A stretch of DNA of 28,720 nucleotides from Lentisphaeria bacterium UBA1776 (GCA_002314605.1 DCGO01000005.1:19399-48118); one strand, 5' to 3'; positions 8,601 through 16,096 are shown, numbered from the stretch's first letter. A program made the numbers and translations. The notes: generated by a model not told the origin, from the letters alone.

Positions 8601-9308
8601 GCCAGGATGCGGCACCGGGAGGGGCTGGTGAGACTTTTCAGCATCCGTCATCCGGATCAGGTGAAATTCATCCGCCGGGCTTTCCAGATGCCCAATCATC
8701 TGGTGCTGGCATTTTTCGTCCACGATCCGGAGAAGCGTTATGCCGAAGATCTGGCATCGTCGGCCGTCCTTCTGGGATTCGGGGCGGAACCGGATGCCAT
8801 CCGGGATGCTGCATCGTGGGCCCGGGCGGAGGAGCATGCCCGTGAAAATGCCGGTGCCGAGGCGGCGGTACTGGTGAAAAATCTCGGGGAACTTCACACC
8901 CTTTTCGAACCCGTGCAGACCCTGTACCGGAAACTGCGGACCCGGCACGGGGTGGATTCCCGGGATCTGGGGGAACACCTTGCGTGGCTCTTTGAACCGG
9001 GTTTTCTTTCCCGTCCCGCCGTGTGGAGCGAATATCCCCGGATCCTCCGGGCCCTCCGGCTCCGGGCACAGAGAATGGACAGCAATCCGGCCAAGGATGC
9101 CGAAAAGGGCAGTCTGATTGCCCCGTGGATCGAAAAATTCAACCTTGCCATGAAAAGCGCCGGAGACTTTTCCGCTGCTCCGGCACTGTACGATTTCTGG
9201 CTTCTGGTGGAGGAGTGCCGCATCGCCGTCTTCGCCCCGGAGGTCCCTCTGAAGATCCGCAACCCCATGAAACTGATCCCGCAGGCGTGGGAAAAACTGC
9301 GGTTCTGA
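5625..9308 (+). CDS. hrpA: ATP-dependent DEAH-box RNA helicase HrpA
   Basis: HrpA is a large DEAH/RHA-family helicase; in E. coli it has been linked to processing of some mRNAs and to rescue of stalled ribosomes. The 1227-residue protein is close to the usual 1280-1300. Motifs in order are Walker A GDTGSGKT (47-54), TQPRRIAA (72-79), DEAH (141-144), SAT (173-175), TNVAETSITIPGI (288-300) and QRRGRCGR (335-342). After the helicase core come the helicase-associated and OB-type regions and a long C-terminal part matching the DUF3418 region of HrpA proteins. The ATG overlaps the truA stop. The coding frame has no TTA, CTA or TCA codon from its start to about 8978, which leaves a very long but meaningless open frame on the other strand. 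The downstream DUF58 gene follows after 17 bases. Confidence 0.96.
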   Translation: MSAPAENHSRPDMAPLRIAFPEHLPVSRRIREICDTWRHHQVIVLGGDTGSGKTTQLPKAAISIGCRKVGITQPRRIAATAMARRVAEECGTECGTGVGYQVRFDCRVAPETGIKFMTDGILLAETRSDRQLRQYDAIIIDEAHERSLNIDFLLGYLKDLLPRRPDLKVAVSSATMDLEHFSEFFGGAPVIRVEGRTFPVEDLFQEPLPEEDLPEQVARATEFLTGLDRKGDILVFLPGEREIRECADMLEGRKFFNTEVLPLFARLSSADQQKVFHPGRQRRIILATNVAETSITIPGIHYCIDSGLARISRYNPRTRIQELQIEQISQASVSQRRGRCGRTADGVCMHLYSQEDLQKAPPYTDPEIKRTSLAGVILQMAILHLPRIDHFPFPDPPQTSLIREGMRNLEDLGAMLPGGRLTRDGWRMADLPVDPHLAKMLLEGARRDVLRDLLPIAAYLAIPDPSERPFDKQQQADEAHRKFQDETSDFMGILKLWRKFQEEAVSNSTLRKFAKREFMSFTRLREWRNLEADLRDACKTAELAVKGPSKGEVDSDSIHKAILSGVPRQIAMYMPEYRFYLGSGGKKYVLFPGSGLSKRKKPAPWIMSFTLVETARLFGRKNAEVQPEWLHEVAPHLCSAVYEGIAWDPKTGFVSARERLISGGLVLHSGKRVHYGATHPAEAHEIFIREALASGDLPENLPGWAGRQMRLVAELRHLEMKLRRPGGVYDPELAVQFYLEKLPMEVLSLPSLKKFLAHDRRDLAMTRAAASREPDREYDEKDYPDELVFSGHGFRLEYIYNPGEADDGIRLLAPKAEVNLLPGWALDWPVPGFLEEKIQLLLKQLPKEFRRELSPIAENAAAFVQACRTGKIFTEQPLFDALKDFFGSAFPSRAENAMRFPPYMCLRLAVTGKDGVILSEHEEMPDRTGMGSEVSRSVRSAKVHTSSGLREWPESLVIPGKTVLEGGREAYPALAPEGDGSAAVKLFLREPEARMRHREGLVRLFSIRHPDQVKFIRRAFQMPNHLVLAFFVHDPEKRYAEDLASSAVLLGFGAEPDAIRDAASWARAEEHARENAGAEAAVLVKNLGELHTLFEPVQTLYRKLRTRHGVDSRDLGEHLAWLFEPGFLSRPAVWSEYPRILRALRLRAQRMDSNPAKDAEKGSLIAPWIEKFNLAMKSAGDFSAAPALYDFWLLVEECRIAVFAPEVPLKIRNPMKLIPQAWEKLRF

Positions 9309-9325
9309 ACCGGAGAAACGTCCAT

Positions 9326-10648
9326 ATGATGAAACTTCTGCCGGAGCGCTGGAAAAAACTTCAGGACCTTTTCTGGGCCGGACCGGATTATCTGCGTGCC
9401 GGGGAGGAGAAGAAGATCATCCACTTTGCCACCGTGGCTTCCTCGTACTGGGCTGTCGGGCTGATACGCAGGAAATTCACGGTCCCGGCCATTCTGCTGA
9501 TGCCGGCGGTCATCGTCATTCTCCTTTACTCTCTGGTCATTATCGACTCTCTGATGCTGGAAGTGGTGTATCTTCTGCTGGCGGTCATTGCCGTTACATG
9601 GATTGCCGGGATCTTTTTCCGGCTTCGGGGCACACTGACCCGCCATCTGCCCCTGCGGGTCCGGGCCGGTGCAGTCTTCCGCATTCAATATTCTTTCCGG
9701 AACCGCCGTTCCATTCCGGCCTTTGACGTGGTTTCGGATCCCTTCCGCTGGTCTCCCCTGCTGGACTGCATCTCCCGGGCCTGTCTGCCCCGGATCGGCG
9801 GCAAAGAGGTTCTGAGCATGACATCGGAAGTCCGCGCTCTCCGCCGGGGGATCACCACCCTTTACCGGCCCATTGCCGAAAGCGCCTATCCTTTGGGACT
9901 TCTCAAGTGGAGTGTGCGGGGGCTCCGGCGCGACCGGCTGGTGATCTATCCGGATTTCACTTCCCTTGCCGAACTGCACTTTCCCCGGGGCATCATCCGG
10001 CGGAGCTGCGGTGCGGCGGTTTCCAATCTGACGGGGGAGTCCCCGGACCTTTTGGGCAGCCGGGATTTCCGTACCGGAGATGCCGTCCGTCACATCGACT
10101 GGCCTGGAAGCGCCCGGCGTGGCGGACAGCTGGTCGTAAAAGAGTTTGCTCGGGAGGAATTTCCGGAGATCGCCATCCTTGCTGACTGCTGTCCTCCGAA
10201 GCGGAACCGTACTGCAGACGGGGTGTATCCGGAACTGGAGGCTGCCATGTCCCTTGCCGCCGCTGCGGCGGAAAAACTGCTCCGGCAGTCCAGCCGGGTC
10301 CCGTTTCTGGCCGCCGGACATGCGGTGGAGAGATTTCCGAACGGAAACAGCATGGATATCTTTGATGCTGTATGCGATACCCTTGCCGGGGTCGGACCGG
10401 AAGTGGATTTCGCGGCGGCGGAGCTGCAGGCTCTCTGGCAAAGGGAACTGGCCGGTACGGAGGCGGCATTGATCCTGATGCTGGACAACACCCCTGACCG
10501 GGTGCAGCTGGTCAGGCGCCTTGTTTCCTCCGGGGCGGGGCTGAAGGTGATTCTGGTGAACGGTCACCCGTCATCTCCGGATATTCCGGACAACTGGGGG
10601 CGCATCTCTCCCCGGGATGTGTTTGCCGGAAAGATCACGGTCCTCTGA
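9326..10648 (+). CDS. DUF58-domain membrane protein
   Basis: The predicted protein has 440 residues. Two hydrophobic helices lie near residues 52-72 and 78-99. A central segment around residues 243-275 (GSRDFRTGDAVRHIDW, then SARRG and VVKEFAREE) is the diagnostic DUF58 signature. The C-terminal half resembles a von Willebrand A-like fold. DUF58 proteins usually sit next to a MoxR ATPase and transglutaminase-like genes and are thought to act in envelope or complex assembly, but their biochemistry is not settled. Here neither partner is adjacent; the gene follows hrpA by 17 bases. GGAG at 9312-9315 lies 10 bases from the ATG at 9326 and 13 from the next ATG at 9329. A longer reading into hrpA is possible but would add over 100 residues that do not look like the family. 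Confidence 0.88.
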   Translation: MMKLLPERWKKLQDLFWAGPDYLRAGEEKKIIHFATVASSYWAVGLIRRKFTVPAILLMPAVIVILLYSLVIIDSLMLEVVYLLLAVIAVTWIAGIFFRLRGTLTRHLPLRVRAGAVFRIQYSFRNRRSIPAFDVVSDPFRWSPLLDCISRACLPRIGGKEVLSMTSEVRALRRGITTLYRPIAESAYPLGLLKWSVRGLRRDRLVIYPDFTSLAELHFPRGIIRRSCGAAVSNLTGESPDLLGSRDFRTGDAVRHIDWPGSARRGGQLVVKEFAREEFPEIAILADCCPPKRNRTADGVYPELEAAMSLAAAAAEKLLRQSSRVPFLAAGHAVERFPNGNSMDIFDAVCDTLAGVGPEVDFAAAELQALWQRELAGTEAALILMLDNTPDRVQLVRRLVSSGAGLKVILVNGHPSSPDIPDNWGRISPRDVFAGKITVL

Positions 10649-10669
10649 TGTTCTCCCGCTGCCGGAAAT

Positions 10670-10698
10670 TTGCAAAGCGCTCCGACGTGTGGTATATT
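10670..10698 (+). promoter_or_regulatory. Promoter of galE
   Basis: TTGCAA (10670-10675), a 17-base spacer and TATATT (10693-10698) repeat exactly the boxes and spacing found before truA. The following TAGTAAATATTT stretch is AT-rich against a GC-rich background. The galE ATG is 35 bases downstream of the -10 box, giving a normal leader. Confidence 0.72.
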
Positions 10699-10733
10699 AT
10701 TAGTAAATATTTTAGGATGGAGAAGTGGTCTGT

Positions 10734-11708
10734 ATGAAGCGTGTTCTGGTTGCCGGCGGCGCCGGTTATATCGGCAGCGGCTGCACGGAGTATCTGCTGG
10801 ACCGGGGCTATGAAGTCACGGTGTTTGATGATCTTATTACCGGTCACCGCAGCGCGGTGGACCCCCGGGCTGCTTTTGTCCGGGGCAATCTGTCCGACAG
10901 GGACCTCCTGATCCCGCTGGTCCGGGACGGGGGATTTGATGCCATCATGCACTTTGCCGCCTTTTCTCTGGTGGGCGAATCCATGACCGATCCTGGAAAA
11001 TATTTCCGGAACAACCTCGCCAACGCCATCAATCTGGCGGATGCCGCCGTGGCGGGCAAGGTGAAGAGTTTCGTGTTTTCCAGTACGGCTGCCACTTTCG
11101 GCCAGCCGGAAGCCGTGCCCATCCGCGAAGATGACCGGCAGCTGCCCATCAACCCCTACGGGGAATCCAAGCTCTGTTTCGAAAAGGTCCTCAAGTGGTA
11201 CAGCCGGATCTACGGCATCCGCTATGCGGCACTGCGGTATTTCAATGCCGCCGGCGCCACGGCTCTTCACGGGGAGGATCACCGTCCCGAGTCCCACCTG
11301 ATCCCGATCATTCTGCAGGTGGCGGCGGGCAAACGGGACAAGATCATGGTCTATGGCAATGACTACGATACGCCGGACGGGAGCTGCATCCGCGACTACA
11401 TCCATATTCAGGATCTGGCCCAGGCTCATGAACTGGCCATGTCCGCCCCGGAGAGCGGCCACTACAATCTGGGTACTGGCAACGGGTTGAGCGTCTTTGA
11501 GATCATTGAGGCGGCCCGCAAAGTGACAGGCCGCCCCATTCCCTGTGAAGTGGCGCCCCGGCGGCCCGGAGACCCGGCGCGGCTCATTGCCTGTTCCGAC
11601 CGTGCCCGCAGCATGCTGGGTTGGAAGCCGGAATTCGAGGATGCGGAAGTGATCATCGAGTCGGCGTGGAAGTGGCGTCTGGCGCACCCGGACGGGTATA
11701 CCGATTAA
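10734..11708 (+). CDS. galE: UDP-glucose 4-epimerase
   Basis: GalE interconverts UDP-glucose and UDP-galactose using tightly bound NAD, feeding galactose catabolism and surface polysaccharide synthesis. The 324-residue protein is a short-chain dehydrogenase with the NAD motif GGAGYIGS (8-15), the FSSTAATFG segment that carries the catalytic Ser/Thr, and the Tyr142-x3-Lys146 pair in YGESK. The DGSCIRDYIHI motif and PRRPGDPA near the C-terminus are typical of GalE rather than of related epimerases. The start is placed at the ATG at 10734, 11 bases after GGAG (10719-10722). A GTG at 10725 would have only a two-base gap. It has its own promoter. The 82-base gap to serC holds no obvious promoter of the pattern seen here, so the two may share a transcript. 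Confidence 0.95.
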   Translation: MKRVLVAGGAGYIGSGCTEYLLDRGYEVTVFDDLITGHRSAVDPRAAFVRGNLSDRDLLIPLVRDGGFDAIMHFAAFSLVGESMTDPGKYFRNNLANAINLADAAVAGKVKSFVFSSTAATFGQPEAVPIREDDRQLPINPYGESKLCFEKVLKWYSRIYGIRYAALRYFNAAGATALHGEDHRPESHLIPIILQVAAGKRDKIMVYGNDYDTPDGSCIRDYIHIQDLAQAHELAMSAPESGHYNLGTGNGLSVFEIIEAARKVTGRPIPCEVAPRRPGDPARLIACSDRARSMLGWKPEFEDAEVIIESAWKWRLAHPDGYTD

Positions 11709-11790
11709 GTTTTCAGCGGCTCCGGGAGGTCCGGATGCCGGGAGCAATAACCAAAGTAAACCACCAATCTATCGAAAAGGAGAAAAGAAG

Positions 11791-12870
11791 ATGGAGATTT
11801 ACAATTTCAGCGCGGGGCCGGCCCGTCTGCCGAAGGAAGTCATGAAGATCGCTCAGGCGGAGTTCTGCAACTTTCAGGAGTCCGGAAGCGGCATCCTCGA
11901 GTTGAGCCACCGGGGCAAATTCTTCTCGCCGGTGATCGAGCGCGCCGAGGCGAACATCCGTGAGCTCATGGGAATTTCCGATGATTATGCCGTCTGCTTC
12001 GTTCAGGGCGGCGCCAGCATGCAGTTCGCCATGATTCCCATGAACCTCCTGAACGGCGGCACCGCCGATTTCATCGATACCGGCGTGTGGAGCAACAAGG
12101 CCGCCAAGGAAGCCAAACTCTTCGGCACAGCCAATATCGCCGCTTCCAGCCGTGAAAGCAAATACGACCACATCCCGGCGGCTTCCGAGTGGAAACTCAC
12201 TCCCAATGCGTCCTATATGTACATCACCAGCAACAATACCGTTGCAGGGTCCGAGTATATTCCGCTTCCCAAAGCTCCGGCGGGTGTTCCGCTGGTGGCC
12301 GACATGTCCAGCGACATCATGTCCCGGGTGGTGAATGTCAATGACTTCGGTCTCATTTTTGCCGGCGCCCAGAAGAACCTGGGTCCCAGCGGCGTGGCGC
12401 TGGTCATTATCCGCAAGGATCTGCTTGAGCGCACCGGCGAGAACGTGCCGACCATGCTCAAGTATTCCACTTACACGGAGAACGGCTCCATGTTCAACAC
12501 TCCGCCGACCTTCGCCATCTACATGCTGGCGCTGGTGACGGATTATTTCAAGCAGCAGGGCGGTATCGCGGCCATCGAAAAAGTCAATATCGCCAAGGCC
12601 GAAAAGCTGTACGGGTATCTGGACTCCACCGACTTCTACAAGACCCCGGTGGCCAAGGAAAACCGTTCCCGGATGAACGTGGTTTTCCGTACCCCCAGCG
12701 ATGAACTGGATGCCAAGTTCGTCAAGGACGCGCTTCCCCACGGTCTTACCGACCTTAAGGGACACCGTCTGGTGGGCGGCTGCCGCGCAAGTATTTACAA
12801 TGCCATGCCCATGGCCGGTATTGACGCGCTGATCGAATACATGAAGGAATTCGAGCGTCTGAACGGTTAG
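11791..12870 (+). CDS. serC: Phosphoserine aminotransferase
   Basis: SerC makes 3-phosphoserine from 3-phosphohydroxypyruvate in serine synthesis. The same enzyme transaminates 3-hydroxy-2-oxo-4-phosphonooxybutanoate in the DXP-dependent pyridoxal phosphate route. The 359-residue protein has the family N-terminus (YNFSAGPARLP), ELSHRGKFF, the FVQGGASMQF segment, and the cofactor lysine Lys195 in GAQKNLGPSG. The C-terminus GGCRASIYNAMP is canonical. AAGGAG at 11777-11782 is eight bases from the ATG. PdxB, the enzyme immediately before SerC in the vitamin B6 route, is encoded about 1.6 kb downstream. Three hairpins follow the stop codon. Confidence 0.97.
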   Translation: MEIYNFSAGPARLPKEVMKIAQAEFCNFQESGSGILELSHRGKFFSPVIERAEANIRELMGISDDYAVCFVQGGASMQFAMIPMNLLNGGTADFIDTGVWSNKAAKEAKLFGTANIAASSRESKYDHIPAASEWKLTPNASYMYITSNNTVAGSEYIPLPKAPAGVPLVADMSSDIMSRVVNVNDFGLIFAGAQKNLGPSGVALVIIRKDLLERTGENVPTMLKYSTYTENGSMFNTPPTFAIYMLALVTDYFKQQGGIAAIEKVNIAKAEKLYGYLDSTDFYKTPVAKENRSRMNVVFRTPSDELDAKFVKDALPHGLTDLKGHRLVGGCRASIYNAMPMAGIDALIEYMKEFERLNG

Positions 12871-12885
12871 TCGTCCGGCGCTCCG

Positions 12886-12990
12886 TTTCGGACCGCGGCA
12901 GACTGCGGCGGTCCGAAAGAGAGTCTCCCCCGGTTTGCGGGGGGGGGAGGGATCCGTGTTCGGGACCGGTCTGTTTCGGCGGACCGGTCC
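12886..12990. other. Three consecutive hairpins between serC and yihY
   Basis: First hairpin: TTTCGGACC (12886-12894) with GGTCCGAAA (12910-12918), nine perfect pairs around a 15-base loop. Second: CTCCCCC (12925-12931) with GGGGGAG (12943-12949), seven pairs. Third: GGACCGGT (12963-12970) with ACCGGTCC (12983-12990), eight pairs around a 12-base loop. None is followed by a T tract, so this is not a standard intrinsic terminator. It could stabilise the serC mRNA end, attenuate, or act as a Rho-dependent end region. Confidence 0.55.
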
Positions 12991-13018
12991 GCTGTATGTT
13001 TTATCAGGAGACGGATAG

Positions 13019-14275
13019 ATGAGGTTGTATGCGGAATTGAGTTCCATCGGCAAGATGGCCCGGATCGTGCTCTTGAGCATCCGGATCTACAGCCGCGACA
13101 AGATTGCCGACCGGGCTCAGGCGCTGACCTTTTATACCCTTTTCGCCATTGTGCCCTTTGCGGCGCTTTGTTTCGGCATTGCCAAGGGTTTTGCGCTGGA
13201 ACAGCTTCTGAAAAATATGGTGAGCGAGCGTCTGGCCGATTACCCGGAACTGGTACACAAGGTATTCACCTTTGCGGAAACGGCTCTGGCGCAGGCCCAG
13301 GGCGGGCTGATCGCCGCTGTCGGCGTGGCGTTGCTTTTTATGGCGGTGGTCCGCATGGGCACCCGTGTCGAGAATGTTTTCAACCAGCTGTGGCGGCTCC
13401 CGCGGGAACGGAATTTTCTGGGCCGGATCAACAGCTACATCACACTGCTGGTGCTGGCGCCTTTCCTGATCATTGTGGTGAACAGCAGCACGGTTATTGC
13501 ACAGACTTTCATCAGCAGTATATTGATGCGCTGTCCGGCCGTGCTTGGCCGGTGGTTCACGCCGGCGCTGGCGGTCACGAATCTTCTGCCTTATTTCATT
13601 GCCTGGACGGTCTTTTCCGGGATCTATTACTGCGTGCCGAATACCCGGGTGCATCTCTGGTCCGCCATGATCGGCGGGGTCCTTGCCGGGACGGTTTTCC
13701 AGCTTCTGCAGGCGGCGATGATCGTCATTCAGGTCGGGTTGTCCAACTACAATACCGTTTACGGAAGTTTCGCGGCGGTGCCGTTGATCCTTCTCTGGAT
13801 GCAGTGGTCCTGGCAGGTGATTCTTTTCGGTGCGGTATTGGCGTATGTGCATCAGAATGCTCCCAGCGGCAAATTTGAACTGGGGGATCTTCTGCTTTCC
13901 CGCCGGGAGCGACGGAAGTACCTCCTGGCGGTGGCCCGGCTGGTCATTGCCTCCTTTGCCGCAGGGGAGGGAAGTATATCCCTTGCCAAAGTCAGCGAGA
14001 AACTCCATCTCCCGCTGTCGCTTGCTCACGATTTGTTGAAGGAACTGGTGAATGCACGGGTACTGCTTCAGGCTGCGGATTCGGGATATCTCCCCGGCCG
14101 CCCGGCGGAGCAGCTTACGGTGCTGTCGGTATTTGAACTTTTGGACACTGCCGGGGAATCGACCCATACTCTGCCGCCGGATCCGGCTCTGGAGAATCTC
14201 GACCGGGCATGTGCGGCGGTTTTGGATGCGGCATCGGGCTGTCCGGCCAACCGGCCGCTGAAGGAGATCGAATGA
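13019..14275 (+). CDS. YihY/BrkB-family membrane protein with C-terminal winged-helix-like domain
   Basis: The 418-residue protein has the YihY (UPF0761) membrane core at about residues 30-280: several hydrophobic helices (around 36-56, 96-113, 140-165, 187-205, 213-238 and 250-278), with the conserved AQALTFYTLFAIVP, RVENVFNQLW and NYNTVYGSFAAVPLILLWMQWSW segments. E. coli YihY is about 290 residues; here about 130 extra follow. Residues 300-378 (YLLAVARLVI, then SLAKVSEKLHLPLSLAHDLLKELVNARVLL as helix-turn-helix, and SGYLPGRPAEQLTVLSVFELLD as wing) resemble an Rrf2-type winged helix without cluster-binding cysteines. The family was once misnamed RNase BN; its function is unknown. AGGAG at 13006-13010 lies eight bases from the ATG. 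The stop overlaps the next gene (ATGA). Confidence 0.9.
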   Translation: MRLYAELSSIGKMARIVLLSIRIYSRDKIADRAQALTFYTLFAIVPFAALCFGIAKGFALEQLLKNMVSERLADYPELVHKVFTFAETALAQAQGGLIAAVGVALLFMAVVRMGTRVENVFNQLWRLPRERNFLGRINSYITLLVLAPFLIIVVNSSTVIAQTFISSILMRCPAVLGRWFTPALAVTNLLPYFIAWTVFSGIYYCVPNTRVHLWSAMIGGVLAGTVFQLLQAAMIVIQVGLSNYNTVYGSFAAVPLILLWMQWSWQVILFGAVLAYVHQNAPSGKFELGDLLLSRRERRKYLLAVARLVIASFAAGEGSISLAKVSEKLHLPLSLAHDLLKELVNARVLLQAADSGYLPGRPAEQLTVLSVFELLDTAGESTHTLPPDPALENLDRACAAVLDAASGCPANRPLKEIE

Positions 14276-14490
14276 ATAAAATCAAAGACAAAACTTATTC
14301 TCTGGACCCGGAGGGACGGATCATCATGAAGTGTCCCCGGTGCGGAGAGGAACTTACTTCGCTGGATGTGGAAAATTATCCGAGCTGTCCCTTCTGCGGC
14401 AAGATGTTTGCCGTGGACCGCGACTTGGAGTTCTTCATCCTCGACCCCATTGTACGGGCCTGGGTGGATCGGGTTTCCGACGGCAATTGA
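14272..14490 (+). CDS. Small zinc-ribbon protein of unknown function
   Basis: The predicted 72-residue protein has two CxxC knuckles, CPRC (Cys21, Cys24) and CPFC (Cys39, Cys42), spaced 14 residues apart, the layout of a zinc ribbon. The N-terminus is basic. The C-terminus (LEFFILDPIVRAWVDRV) looks like a short amphipathic helix. No signal peptide or membrane helix is present, so it should be cytoplasmic. AAGGAG at 14261-14266 is five bases before the ATG, and the ATG overlaps the yihY stop codon, so the two are translationally coupled. pdxB follows 18-21 bases later. I do not recognise a named family; DNA, RNA or protein binding is possible. Confidence 0.85.
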   Translation: MNKIKDKTYSLDPEGRIIMKCPRCGEELTSLDVENYPSCPFCGKMFAVDRDLEFFILDPIVRAWVDRVSDGN

Positions 14491-14511
14491 TTTGGAAGAT
14501 GAGGAGTCATG

Positions 14512-15576
14512 ATGTTCCGTCCCGTGATCGTTGCCGATGACCGGATCCCCTTCCTGAAGGGCGTTCTGGAACCCTTCTGCGATATACGTTATTATCCCGG
14601 AGGCGAGATCGGTCCTGCGGAAGTCGCCGATGCGGACGCCCTGATCGTCCGGACCCGGACCCAATGCCGTGCGGAACTCCTGGACCGATCTCATGTCCGG
14701 CTGATCACCACGGCTACCATCGGCTTTGACCACCTGGATACGGCGTATCTGGAAAGACGCGGTATCGCGTGGTTCAATGCTCCCGGATGCAATGCCGCCT
14801 CGGTCCGGCAGTACATCGCCTCCGCCCTGCTGGGGATTGCCGCCCGTCACGGATTTGTGCTGAAGGGGATGACCCTCGGCGTGGTGGGAGTTGGACATGT
14901 GGGACATCTGGTGGCGGATCTCGCCGAAGCGTGGGGCATGCGGGTCTTCCGCAATGATCCTCCCCGGGCCGAAAAGGAGGGACCGGAGGGTTTTTCAAGT
15001 CTTGGAGAAACGGTCCGGGAAGCGGATTTTCTGACCTTTCATGTGCCGCTGGATGAAACGACCCGCGGGATGGGCAGTGCGGATTTGATCGGAAAGATGA
15101 AGTCCTCGGCGTTTCTCCTGAATGCCTCCCGGGGAGAGGTGGTGTCGGGGAATGCGCTGAAAACATCGCTGAAGAACCGGAAGATCGCCGGGGCGGTGCT
15201 GGATGTATGGGAAAACGAGCCGGAGATCGACAGGGAACTGCTGGGGCTTCTGGAATATGGGACTCCCCATATTGCCGGGTATTCCACCGACGGGAAGGCC
15301 AACGGCACTTCCGCCTGTGTCCGGCATGCGGCGGAATATTTCGGGATCAGGTCTCTCCTGAACTGGCGTCCGCCGGATGTTCCGGCAGGACCGCAGATCA
15401 AGCCGGTTCCGGCGGACCTTTCCCCGGAAGCCGTCCGGAAAAGACTGCTGGAGCAGTATTACGATATTGCCGAAGACGACCGCAATCTCCGGGAATCTCC
15501 GGAAAAATTCGAGGCTCTTCGGGGGGGCTACCGGATCCGCCGGGAGCCGGAATTCTCCGAAATGATCCGGCCATGA
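14512..15576 (+). CDS. pdxB: Erythronate-4-phosphate dehydrogenase
   Basis: PdxB oxidises 4-phosphoerythronate to 2-oxo-3-hydroxy-4-phosphobutanoate with NAD, the second step of DXP-dependent pyridoxal phosphate synthesis; its product goes to SerC. The protein of about 354 residues is a D-2-hydroxyacid dehydrogenase with the NAD-binding GVVGVGHVG pattern and the catalytic triad Arg207 (NASRGEVV), Glu236 (DVWENEPE) and His253 (TPHIAGYS). The run GTPHIAGYSTDGKANGT and the C-terminal YDIAEDDRNLR...FEALRGGYRIRRE region are PdxB-specific and separate it from SerA. GAGGAG at 14501-14506 favours the second of two ATGs (14512, gap 5) over the first (14509, gap 2). Its stop overlaps the folK start (ATGA). 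Confidence 0.95.
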   Translation: MFRPVIVADDRIPFLKGVLEPFCDIRYYPGGEIGPAEVADADALIVRTRTQCRAELLDRSHVRLITTATIGFDHLDTAYLERRGIAWFNAPGCNAASVRQYIASALLGIAARHGFVLKGMTLGVVGVGHVGHLVADLAEAWGMRVFRNDPPRAEKEGPEGFSSLGETVREADFLTFHVPLDETTRGMGSADLIGKMKSSAFLLNASRGEVVSGNALKTSLKNRKIAGAVLDVWENEPEIDRELLGLLEYGTPHIAGYSTDGKANGTSACVRHAAEYFGIRSLLNWRPPDVPAGPQIKPVPADLSPEAVRKRLLEQYYDIAEDDRNLRESPEKFEALRGGYRIRREPEFSEMIRP

Positions 15577-16013
15577 CCGGGAGGGGCGTACTGACAGCCC
15601 TCTCGCTGGGAGGAAATCTCGGGGACGTTCCGGAAACCATGAAACGGGCCATGGATCTCCTCCGGGCGGGCGGTTTTGCCATTGAGAAGATCTCCTCCGT
15701 TTACCGTACCGTACCGGTGGATTGTCCTCCGGGGATGCCGGACTTCTGCAATTCCGCCCTTACCGGTTACTGGCAGGGGACTCCGGAAGAGCTGCTGGAC
15801 CTTGCGCAAAGTATCGAAGTCCGGCTGGGGCGTCCGGCGGACCACGGGTATCATCTGTCAAGAACCATGGATATCGACATTGTTTTCATGGAGGGGGTTG
15901 TTCTGAAATCTCCCCGTCTGACTCTTCCCCATCCGGAAGCGCACCGGCGGGCTTTTGTTATGGAACCTCTTCGGGAAATTGCCCCGCAGATGCTCCGGGA
16001 AGTCAAGGGCTGA
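15573..16013 (+). CDS. folK: 2-amino-4-hydroxy-6-hydroxymethyldihydropteridine pyrophosphokinase
   Basis: FolK transfers pyrophosphate from ATP to 6-hydroxymethyl-dihydropterin in folate synthesis. The 146-residue protein is slightly shorter than the usual 155-165. It has LSLGGNLGD (10-18), SSVYRTVPVD (41-50), the substrate segment DFCNSAL (57-63), the magnesium-binding RTMDIDIVF with Asp100 and Asp102, and LPHPEAHRRAFVMEPLREIAP near the end. The ATG at 15573 overlaps the pdxB stop. No ribosome site stands before it, so translation probably depends on coupling with pdxB. No other folate gene is in the window. A strong terminator follows at 16097-16127. Confidence 0.94.
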   Translation: MTGRGVLTALSLGGNLGDVPETMKRAMDLLRAGGFAIEKISSVYRTVPVDCPPGMPDFCNSALTGYWQGTPEELLDLAQSIEVRLGRPADHGYHLSRTMDIDIVFMEGVVLKSPRLTLPHPEAHRRAFVMEPLREIAPQMLREVKG

Positions 16014-16096
16014 ATTTCTGAAACGCCGTGCCGGACAGGCATATTCGGCAGAGTTGTATTCCGTACAACCGCACACGGTTTCTTTCTGCCGCTGTC

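Noticed and set aside
5418..8978. Antisense open frame of 1186 codons opposite hrpA and truA
   Set aside because: It is codon-aligned with hrpA; its openness only reflects the absence of TTA, CTA and TCA codons in hrpA. The translated product is rich in Arg, Pro, Gly and His without domain pattern, while the sense strand has all helicase motifs.
9023..9325. Start of the DUF58 gene inside hrpA
   Set aside because: The first 101 codons overlap HrpA sequence and do not look like a DUF58 N-terminus; a ribosome site precedes 9326.
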